A model generated the notes under the pieces. It was not told the DNA's origin, did not search any database, and saw only the letters and a list, made by a program, of their open reading frames with translations. Below are positions 34,520 through 44,375 of a stretch of DNA of 64,000 nucleotides, one piece after another (position 1 is the first letter of the stretch; every line of letters begins with the position of its first letter). Location of the stretch: contig CM064876.1 in assembly GCA_032719365.1 (NCBI GenBank), positions 55,671,864 to 55,735,863 of the forward strand, in the 5' to 3' direction. This DNA comes from Prinsepia uniflora (Eukaryota > Streptophyta > Magnoliopsida > Rosales > Rosaceae). The translations under genes were made by a program, and so were the position numbers.

Positions 34520-35110
34520 TTCGGATTTGGAAATATGGAATCGGACTTGAGACCTATTTGATTTACGAACTATCAGACTTGGAGTCCATTTGATTTAATA
34601 AGGCATCGGGCTGGAGGCCCAGTTGGTTTATTTGATCGGGCTTAAGGCCTAGTTGATTATGATATCGGGGATGAGTCTCATTTGTGGTTTATAAATGTGA
34701 TTTCGGGTTCGGAGACCCATAAAATGGATTTGGAATTGAGTATTTGGATTTCTGGATTTGTGATGGTTTGATGGAAATTCCAAGTAGGGCTCTTTGAGAT
34801 GTTTTGAAATAAATTTATAAAACTGTTTTCCATATACCATCTTGATACAAGGATATGTGGGTGGTCTCTTCTAGATGTTTGGGACACTAGGGAAGTCACA
34901 GTGCATTGCTTGCGATGGGTCATTATATGGAGCTACCGGACCATATAGTGACTCAGGAGCAGGATTGCTATGATTAGACGTCTAGGACGTCAGACATCTG
35001 GGATGTCAGAAATATGGATCCGGAGAGACCCCGGGCATCACACTTTGCTTTGACCGTGAGATATGACGTCTGGGAAGTCAAGCGTCTGGGACGCTAGGCA
35101 TCTAGAATGT
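34520..35110 (+). repeat. Two short-repeat clusters in the 30-35.6 kb solo LTR
   Basis: The first cluster (about 34530-34690) repeats a tcgggcttgaggcc-like word followed by agttgattta. The second (about 34975-35110) repeats ctgggacgtcag/ctgggatgtcag roughly every 16-18 bp. The reverse complement of both clusters is seen in the LTR at 56062-59496. Confidence 0.72.
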
Positions 35111-35884
35111 CGAGGATGGGTATTTGGTAAACATGAATTATTGGATTTATGAAATGACATTTCTGTATTTATGGATTTGTGTTATGGATTTGGGCAGTGG
35201 CCCACTTGGATCTGCATTTACGAATTTTGGTATTCTATGCTTTTGGGCTGAGTTCCCACATATGTTTGGATTTACGGTTTTAAGCTAAGGTCCTAATGAT
35301 TTATTTAAGTAAATGGTTTGATTACTAGTTTTCGATTGCATGCATACTTTTTAGTGAAGGGCATAAATGTCTTCTTATTAAATGTGTTTTTATTAAGCTA
35401 TTTATTTTTATCCACTCACAACCTTTAATGGTTTTAATGCCCTTCAGATTGATCACGAATGCGGGCTGTAGTAGAGACCGAGACATCGCACTCCTCCACC
35501 GATCCTAGCACGCTCTGGAAGCCCCGAATGGGCTGAGGTTTTGAGTTATCCCTTATCAGACGGGAGCATGGTACATCCCGCGATAATCTCGGGGGGATTG
35601 GGATGGGTTGTGTCAATTTGAAAACCAAATTCAAATTATTGTCACATAAATCGTTTAATAACCTTGGCTCACATTTCAGATCAAACCAAAATCCCAACCT
35701 GAATTTTAGCCTAAAAATAATTTATTTATTTTTTAAAATCCCTTAAAAAAAATTCCAAATAACTCCATAATATTATTAAAAAAATCATTTTAAAATCACA
35801 ATCAAACCAACATCATGTAATAAAATAATTGAAATATACTATGCACAGAGCTCGTATCTCAGATATAAAATATTCAGTACTTAT

Positions 35885-35896
35885 GCTCTAATACCA
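35885..35896 (-). other. Primer-binding site of the 27-37 kb retroelement
   Basis: The plus-strand gctctaatacca is the reverse complement of tggtattagagc, one base from the tggtatcagagc initiator-Met tRNA complement, and sits 3 bases from the LTR end at 35900. It fixes the orientation as minus. Confidence 0.8.
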
Positions 35897-35899
35897 AGT

Positions 35900-37645
35900 T
35901 GACAGAACCTGTCTCGGAATTTACTTTGAAAATCAAGCTAGTCCTGCTCCCAACTGACAAATCTTGCCGGTAAAGGGATTTTCCATATTTATTTTTATTT
36001 TCATTTGTCATCTAACCAAACAGAATATAACGCTTGCAGGGTACTGTCCACTTCCAACCACCTAACCTCGTCAAGAGGTGGAAACGTTCTGATTTTATTT
36101 CATCGGAACCTTCTTATTAATAAATATTTAATTATGACCACAAAAGGATTACAATAAATAGGTTTATTGTATATTCACTTAATAAACACCACATTCATAA
36201 CCAAATATTCTCTTATTACTTTCGTAAAACATATTTTTGTTTATCATAATTATTGTTATAAAATATAACCATAGTCAATATTTTAACTTCATAAACAACA
36301 CAACAATATAATCACATATACCTTTTAACCATATCCCAAAAAATTTCATCCTTTAATTTCAAATTATTCATCTTTATTTTTCTTACTCAACCGTATCTCG
36401 AATATCGAGAAGTATATGTATATATGTATATGTATATACATTATACATTACTTAGAAAACCAATTCTTACTTCTCAAGTATTCTTCATATAATAATCATG
36501 TAATTAAGATCCCATAATAATCATAATTTCTTACTTAGAAAACCAATTACATAACAATCAAGTAATAATTCTTAGTAAATTCATTTCATGTAAATAATTT
36601 GCTTTTAAGAGCTTCTAAATGATCAAATTAACCTTAAATTTACACTCAATTTCCTTGTAGTAGTTTTTTATTTAAATATAATTATAATATATTGGAAATT
36701 TGGAAATATATTCAAACATTATCCATTTAACTCAAACTTTGTACCAATGAACTTAGAATTTTAAGACAAAATTTGTGTGTTGATGGAAACCCGAGGCGCT
36801 ACCATACACGCCCGCATGTGCCAGCACGACCCTCTGAGCGTGGGCCTCACGCACCCGAGCAGGGGGTCGTCTTCAATCTCAATCTTCGATTCCCAGTTTT
36901 CACAAACATTTTCCATGTTCTGTTCATCTAACCGCATCTAATCAAGTCCAGGAGTACATATGTAGTACTAAAACCCCGAAAACTTACCTCAAAAACCTAG
37001 TCTAAGATTCCATTTTTTGCCATTGTTTCCAGAACTGTTCAACCTCGTTCCTGACATCCAAAACAACATTTCCTTAGCTAGGGTGACCATAGGAGTGTTC
37101 ACAGTCTCCCAAGATCCTTGGTCTCGAGCTAAAACATCCCAATATGATCTAAACCTTAATGGGCCATTTTTGAACCCTCACGAGTTTGATCATGGCCGAA
37201 AGCCTGGGGTACCATACCTCCCCCAGTTCCTTCTTCTGAAATTCATCGCATGCCTTCCCTCTCTCATTCTCTTCTTCCCTTTTCTATTTTATTGGTTATT
37301 CTTCCTACTTCTTCATTTTCTTCTTCTTTTCAGCCACTCTTCCCATCCCCCCAACCCCCATTCTCCTCACATATGCACACACTTCACATATATATAGTGT
37401 TATAGGTTAATGGGAGAAATATAGAAAGGAAAACTGGAGGATACTCTAGAATACTCTAGGTTTCTCTTCCAAAATGACTAAAATACCTTTTAACCCAAAA
37501 TTACTAAAATACCCCTACATTATTTAAACCCAAAACGAACTTATATGAACTCCATTCTTGGCATACTGTCTGTCTATTAACTCAGGGGTTCGAGACCTTT
37601 GTAACTGTCCTTTTGAATTGTCTAGAAAATGTCTAGATCAAAAAT
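35900..37645 (-). repeat. 5' LTR of the 27-37 kb retroelement, outer end missing
   Basis: It begins TGACAGAACCTGTCTCGG on the plus strand and follows the left LTR to about 37645, where similarity stops after aaaatgtctag. The last roughly 60 bp present in the left LTR (through GGGTCGTAACA) are absent. Divergence between the two LTRs is evident by eye (many substitutions and small indels), so the insertion is not recent. Confidence 0.82.
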
Positions 37646-39755
37646 TACAATGGTTTTCAAAACTTGGACCAAGGCCTAGTTGATCTACTGGATCAACTAT
37701 CATTCCTTGCATCATGATCATTCCACATTATTGCTACCATTAATCCACGAGATGTTTTGACTTAATTAAAACAATTGATATATCCATCAATAGACTTAAA
37801 ATATGCATAAACCCTTCTTGTTTTTCGTTGATCACATCCCACAGATCAATCCATAGCACTTTAACCTACTGGGTCCTTATCATCATCATCACCTATCACC
37901 ACCATCACATCATCACATAATCACATATACATACCACATATCACATATTAGCCCTCATTATTGGGCTGGGTTAGACAAGCCCGACCCAAATTTCTTGGGC
38001 TTGGATCAGGCTGAGCAGGGCTTATGCCATATTATGAAAAATATCAAGCCAGACTTGACGAGCTTAATCACGTATATAAAAACCTAAGCAATTTGATCGG
38101 TCGAGTTTTTATCGGGCTTAACTGGCAGGGCCTCAAAAAATTCTCTCGAGCCAGGCCCAATTGGGTTTTTAAAATTACAAATTCAGAATTAGAAAGAAAA
38201 AAAAAAGGATAAATATGGACTTAAACGGAATGTCCAACCAAAAATGTAAAACAAAAATAACTACAAATCAGCAAATCCATTTTGAGATGAACACCAACAA
38301 CGTTTGTTAATTGAAATAGAACTTAAGTTACTGATGCAGAAACAAGTACTCCAGAATTTAAGCATCACATTGTGCTTCCAATTACTTGGCATGACCTAAA
38401 ATTTTTTTACAAGAAACCATAAAAAAAAAAGGAAAATAGAAAGAGAAACCAACCTAGGCATAGCTCGATCTCCTAGGACCTCCTCTTTCAACAAACAAAA
38501 ATCCTCGAGCTTAAACTAAGAAAAAAAACTGACCTTTTGACCATCTAATAACTTCTGCATCGGATTTGGTTCCACAACTCATAAGAAATTGTCCACGTCT
38601 GAATGCTTTTAGTTCTAGCTTGTGATCTATAATGAGCACTGAGCCCTACCTAAACCCTATAAACAAAAACAAAAAAGAGTATGCTACAAGGTTTGATTGG
38701 TATCTATATTACAATTGCCACGATTATGATTTTGTTAGAGCCTCCACTCTTGACTGGACTACTCTAAACCTCGGATGCAAAGTGGACGACTCTAAACTAC
38801 GGATGCAAAGTGGACGACTCTAAACTACGGATGCAAAGTGGACGACTCTAAACTACGGATGCAAAGTGGGTTCTACATGAATTAACCATTAGGAGCAAAG
38901 AGGACTCCACGTGCATTAACAATTAACTAACGATTTGGGGTAGTAATTTTATGGATCGCCATACTTTTTACCGTTTTGGGTTACCTACACGTCTTGTACT
39001 TAAAGTTGGAACAACATTTATAAAGGAACTACATGACTCCAATAATGATTGTGAGATGTGAGTTTGAACTTTGAACTTTGAGAGAGAGAGAGAGAGAGAG
39101 TGCGGCTGAGTGAGGAGTAATGAGAGTGAGAATTGTGAGATGTTAAGAGAGTTGTGTGAAAAGTTATTTAAATAGGTAGTAGGGTTAGGGTTTGTATTGG
39201 ATTTGCGATTTTCTAAAATAAATTAAGTTGGACTTGGATTGGAGTTTGAATTTAGGCTGAAATATTATTATTAAAACTGGGATGGATATTAATTCGTAAT
39301 TAATAATTGTTTTATATATTGGGTTTGAGATGGTCGGCAGACTTGGGTGGGACGCTTAGAGCCAGCCGCGATCAAGCTCAACACTACATGGATCATGGAT
39401 GGACAGCGGCGAGTACACCAGGTTCAATTGCTTGCTTTCGGTCTGAAGCAATTGCTTCGTGAGCACCAAAGCGACGTCGTTCTGGATGCTGGTGCTTTCC
39501 CTTATTAGTGTTGAGCCTCTAAATGTGACAATGCATGGCCCTCCTAGACACCGAGTCGCAAACATCCCAAAAATCGAGAGCTTCTCATCCCTAAATCAAG
39601 CATCCTGAATTAATGGATTAGGTCGATTTTGACCAATTTCCTCTTCAAGACACGAGGACAGATCAAGAGGTTTTTTTTTTTCTATTTTTGGAGTGCCAAT
39701 TTAGACCTAGGAGACCAAGGAATTTTTTTTTTTTTTTTGGGATTTTTTTCACACC
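37646..39755. other. Intergenic repeats with a 28-bp tandem array
   Basis: No gene is recognisable. At about 38773-38870 the unit gacgactctaaactacggat plus gcaaagtg (28 bp) is repeated about 3.7 times. A (GA)n run lies at about 39081-39099. The stretch at 37960-38165 has tgggctt/gcccgacc words like those of some hAT MITEs. A minus-strand frame of 69 codons at 39356-39565 is not recognised. Confidence 0.5.
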
Positions 39756-39885
39756 TAATTAGAGTCGATTTTAACTAATCCTAATATAAAATTAGAATTA
39801 GGATTTAGTACATGAGCAAGATGACCTATCTATTCTACCCTTCACATGTAATAATTATTATGGAGGGATACATTTATTTACAACA
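39756..39885 (-). mobile_element. Copia LTR fragment without the MITE
   Basis: The stretch with tttaactaatcctaatataa and ttaggatttagtacatgagc matches the Copia LTR at 15.1-15.78 kb and ends at the same tttacaaca boundary (39885). Where the other copy carries the 542-bp hAT MITE this one reads caagatgacctatct, so it shows the unoccupied site. It lies about 0.6 kb upstream of the kinase start. Confidence 0.65.
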
Positions 39886-40475
39886 CCCACCAATATTTTG
39901 TGGCACCGCGCTTCATGGCTGGTTACGTTACAAGCTTACAAGTTACAACAACGCAAATGCCAAAATAGTGGAAGATATTTTGAAATCCTTTCTGTACTGC
40001 CTATTTGTGATTTCTCAGACTTGTGCATAACAGAATTTGTTGAATTTTAATATACAGATCACAGAGACAGATTAGTCCCACAGTGAAAAATGGCTAACTA
40101 AGGAATTTGTTAAACAGTGGATAATCATGTTTGACACAATTGACGAACTCTCATATATTTCATTTTGACCTGGAAAAGTGAACTCTCCTCTCTCCTTATA
40201 TCAACGTACAGCACCAACAAACTCTTCCTCAAGCCACACCAACAAATTAACAAGAAAACAAAAAAAACATCTTGTAGTTTGAATCTCCTGGTCTCTACAA
40301 GATTCAGATAGAGAGAAGGAACGAAAAATTCGTTCCTGGTTTTTATCTGAAGATTTGGGAGAAGAGACATTGATCTTTAGTTTTGGTTAATTTTCTGTGT
40401 CTGGAGAGGGTTCGACTTATTTTTATTGTTATTACTGATTCGGTAGAAATTGAAGGAAGAGTTGGAGGAATTAAT

Positions 40476-40651
40476 ATGGGAGTTAGAAGGCAAGCAGAAA
40501 AGAGAGAAGAGGCAGTGGCTGTGGCATTAGACAAAGACAAAGGAAGTGAATATGCCATCAAATGGGTTTCTGAACATATTCTCACCAGGCCCGGCCAACC
40601 TCTCACTTTGCTCCATGTTAAACAAACAACAAATTTCTCTCCAAGCAAAAG

Positions 40652-40704
<53 letters not shown>

Positions 40705-43700
40705 TTTTGCATGAATGATGATGACGATAATACCGGGTTTCTGGGAACATAAATAATAATACCTTAATTTGTTATAAATGGTTTCGAAATTCCCCCATTA
40801 GTTTAGTTTTCTCATCTTATGTTGCAGGCGACGAACTGACACAAGAGGTTGCAAAGGAAAACAAATACCAACTTGAAGCTCAAGCCAAAGACTTGTTTCT
40901 CCCATTCCGTTGCTTTTGTACCAAAAAAGCTGTAAATCGTGCATTTTAATTGATGAATTCGTTTAGACTATATATTTGGCTGCAATTAAGTCGGCTAGAT
41001 CGAATGTGCCTTGTTCTGCTTCAGAATTTTGAATTCCTAAGAAAGATCTTGTTCTATCTTTGATGCAGATTAAATGCCATGAAGTGATGGTTGAGGATAC
41101 AGATATAGCAAAGGCAATCATCAACTATGTGACCGCTAATTCCATTGAGATTTTGGTACTTGGAGCACCAACAAGAAACAGCTTTGGCTTTTTCAGGTAA
41201 TGTCAATTGAGCAGCATTAAAATGGGTTACTTTGGTTCATATTTACTCGATCCCTATAGCTAAATTGCATCAATCTTACTTGGTTTCAAAAAAACAGATT
41301 CAGGATTAGAGACATTCCAAGCAGTGTGTCCAAAGGAGCGCCAGACTTCTGCACTGTGTATGTCATCGGCAAAGGGAAGATCACGTATTCACGAGCGGCT
41401 ACCATCAATCTCCCCCAAAACTCTCCCCTGCTACATAATCAAATTCAGAACCAACCAAAGAAAGTTTATGAGTCAAAAGCTTCTTTACACATGCTGCAGA
41501 ACCAGCGTTCCAGAGGTTTGTTTCTCTTACGTTATATATTTATTGTATACACCTCACTTTCATAATTGCTTGCTCACTAAGCTTCTTTGGTTGATACTCG
41601 ATACAGGATCAGATACGTCACAATCTTCACCCCGTGGGTACCTAAACGACTATAAACTCAAGTAACCTCTCATTCTGATTCAATAAAACTAATATTTCTG
41701 ACAGAGGCGAGACTCAAACTTACTCATATAAGTCGACTCTGCTTCTATCAGAGATGTGATTTTAAAGTGCGGCCACTCTAGTATTAATTAAGAGAATGAT
41801 GCAGGCCACCATTGACTAGAGCAAGACCTATCATGAACAAATTATATGAGCCCTTGCCAGACAATGACGACTTTCCGGGCAGTGATCGTTTGTCGGTGAG
41901 CAGCGAGAGGCTCACAATGGGACAAATGATGAATTTGGATAGTTTGACTTCTGGAATGACTTATCAAAGTTCAATCAGCTCAGAGTTGGACATCAGAAGC
42001 TCTACCTCATCTAACCCAGGTATCAAGTTCATTGACATGAGCTCCGCCCGCAATGGATTCTCATCATCCTCAATTGAAAGTGGAAGATCCTCGACGTCAC
42101 AAAACAGGGTAAGTAATGCCCTTACCCTTTCTGTTGAAGAATATGAATTCCATAGCGGAAGCTTTGAGAAATACATATATATATTTGGTTCTAGTTATAG
42201 TTCTAATGGCCTCTTGTGAAAAATAATAGGATGACGTGGAAGCCGAAATGAGGAGGCTGAGGCTAGAGCTCAAGCAAACAATGGAGATGTACAGTATGGC
42301 CTGCAAGGAGGCAGTCACAGCAAAACATAAGGTAGTGATGTAGTAATGCAAGAAACACTGATGAAAGACTTGGGTCATTTGATCATAAATACTAACGAAA
42401 GATATTCACAGGAAAATGAACTTCACCAATGGAAGAAGAAAGGAGAGCACAGGCTAGAAGAGGCGCGAATGGCTGAGGAGGCTGCATTTGCGCTCGCAGA
42501 AAGGGAAAAGGCAAAATGTAAGGCGGCCATGGAGGCAGCGAAGGCAGCTGAAAAGATTGCAGGGCTGGAAGCAGAGAAAAGGAGGAATATAGAAATGAAA
42601 CCTCGTAGGGAATCCATAGGGAGGAATAAGGCAATAGAAGAGAAGTCTTATGATCTCAGATACAGGAAATATGCAATTGAAGAAATTGAAGCAGGAACAC
42701 ACTTTTTTGCACCGGCTTATAAGATCGGAGAAGGAGGCTATGGTCCGGTATACAGAGGTGAACTGGACCACACTGCGGTGGCAATAAAAGTTCTGCGTCC
42801 AGATGCTGCACACGGGCGGTCCCAGTTCCAGCGAGAGGTATGTAATGCTGAGGAATAAGAATCCCACACCGAAAACACAGCATAGATAAATATAACACTG
42901 TGATCATGCATGTATGCAGGTTGAAGTATTGAGCCGCATTAGGCATCCAAACATGGTTCTACTTCTAGGGGCTTGCCCCGAGTATGGTTGTCTGGTGTAT
43001 GAGTACATGGCGAATGGAAGCTTAGAAGACCGTCTCCTCCGGCGAGGCAACACCCCAGTGATTCCTTGGCAGCTAAGGTTCAGAATTGCTGCAGAAATTG
43101 CCACTGGACTTTTGTTTCTTCACCAGGCAAGGCCAGAACCAATTGTACACCGGGACCTAAAACCCGGTAACATTTTGTTAGACACTAACTATGTGTGCAA
43201 GATTAGTGATGTAGGGTTGGCCAGGCTTGTCCCTCCATCAGTAGCCAACTCTGTGAGTCAGTATCGAATGACAGCAACGGCTGGAACATTCTGTTACATC
43301 GACCCAGAGTATCAGAAAACTGGAATGCTTGGAGTGAAATCTGATGTCTACTCCTTTGGGATCATGCTCCTACAACTAGTAACTGCAAGGCCACCAATGG
43401 GATTGACTCATCATGTTGGGGAGGCCATTGAGTGTGGGACATTCGCGGACATGCTTGACCCTGCTGTTTCCGATTGGCCTCTCAAGGAAGCTTTGAGGTT
43501 TGCCAAGCTAGCTTTGCAATGTGCTGAAATGCGGCGAAAAGACAGACCGGATCTTGGCAAGGAGGTGCTACCTGAGCTTAACAGATTAAGAGAGATTGCC
43601 GAAAACAGCATGAATCGTTTCATGCTTGGTGGCAGAGGATTATTCGCACCAGGACAAGTAAGTCACATGTGTTTCTTCTTTTCTGGTAATTGGTATACAT

Positions 43701-43827
43701 ATTTTGTCGAGAACATGTTTTGATTGGATTTTATATGATCTGGTTTTAGGATGAGATGTCAGAACGCCATCTATCACAAGCCGGATGTTCGAGCACGGCA
43801 TCATCCAATGCAGGAAGATTATCGTAA
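40476..43827 (+). CDS. USP-domain receptor-like cytoplasmic kinase, 10 exons, 767 aa
   Basis: Coding exons: 40476-40650, 40828-40931, 41069-41196, 41298-41515, 41607-41637, 41805-42108, 42230-42331, 42412-42837, 42920-43657, 43750-43827; all nine introns are GT-AG and phases agree. Residues 1 to about 150 form a universal-stress-protein (USP) domain (start MGVRRQAEKREEAVAVALDK, then LLHVKQ and EILVLGAPTRNSFGFF). After a Ser-rich linker comes an Ala/Glu/Lys coiled coil (about 320-430). The kinase domain has KIGEGGYGPVYRG (K458 on), the AIK lysine (K480), HRDLKPGN (H573) and SDVGLARL with DVG in place of DFG (D593). This architecture is the plant USP-kinase group (RLCK IX), whose relatives often end in a U-box E3 domain; here the last exon stops 25 residues after the kinase tail, with no U-box. 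The protein has no signal peptide or membrane segment and should be cytoplasmic. Confidence 0.9.
40651..40704 (+). repeat. (TC)n(AC)n microsatellite at the 5' end of kinase intron 1
   Basis: Starting four bases after the intron 1 donor, a TC run passes directly into an AC run. It is a likely length polymorphism and may affect splicing of the first intron. Confidence 0.9.
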
Positions 43828-44375
43828 TGTTGTGATGGTAGGTGTTCGATTAGAATTTACAACACAATCTAGAACTAGGCTAATTGTTTTCGCATTTTAA
43901 GATGCACGGATTTTCTCATAAGCGCTTCTAGTAAAAGTTCATTTTTACAACGTCCATATCTTCCATTCCCACATCACGTGAAATATGATCCACTTCAGCT
44001 TCAGCATACGCTTTTTGTTCCAAAATAAAAGTCGACTTATAAATAGAATTAAGGCATCACTTGGAAATTGAAATAAGAAAACGTTCAGCTCATCATAATT
44101 CCCAAAACATACCCGATACAAATAAAACATTACAAAAGCCATCTTCGGAAACTAAACTTGTAATTTGCTTCCAGATCAAATATTTACAGATCTTTCTCTG
44201 CCAAAATCCATGCTAAGCATTACACGTAGCTTTACAGGCGCGCAAGGATATTCAATCCATAAATGGATTGTTACAGCAAAACAAGGTTCTATCACTGACA
44301 ACTAATAAACCGGAACTAGGTTTTTGGAATAAAAAAAATGCTAATGCTATCGACGATACATCCCAGATTGAAGTT
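43828..44375. other. Convergent intergenic region between the kinase gene and PRP8
   Basis: These 548 bp separate the stop codons of two genes facing each other and must hold both 3' untranslated regions and poly(A) signals. No further gene or repeat is visible. Confidence 0.6.

Larger units (their letters stand above)
30014..35615 (+). mobile_element. Solo LTR of the long-LTR group, split by a nested solo LTR
   Basis: It starts TGTAACGACCCGTCCTG and ends GGGATGGGTTGTGTCA, flanked by the perfect duplication ATTTG (30009-30013 and 35616-35620). Net of the nested insertion and its duplication it is 2830 bp. Both ends match the LTRs of the paired element at 56-64 kb (reverse orientation there), including agtgacaagtgt near the start and agacgggagcatgg near the end. 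It carries gacgtctggga-type repeats (34975-35110) like those at 57260-57430. Confidence 0.92.
27203..37645 (-). mobile_element. Non-coding LTR retroelement with nested solo LTRs
   Basis: Two related LTRs lie at 27203-29048 and 35900-37645. In the minus orientation the right LTR is 5' and is followed by a primer-binding site (tggtattagagc), and the left LTR is 3' and preceded by a polypurine tract (aaggggga at about 29055). The internal part is 29049-30013 plus 35621-35899, about 1.2 kb once the nested solo LTR is removed, and shows no gag or pol frame, so the element is non-autonomous. The outer edge of the right LTR is truncated, so the insertion's target duplication cannot be confirmed (left flank TAGGG). 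It starts 27 bp from Cassandra copy 1. Confidence 0.8.

Noticed and set aside
39356..39565. Minus-strand 69-codon frame that looks protein-like
   Set aside because: No family recognised and no flanking exon; kept only as a note in the intergenic entry.
42904..43104. Minus-strand frames inside the kinase exons
   Set aside because: They are antisense shadows of the kinase coding sequence.
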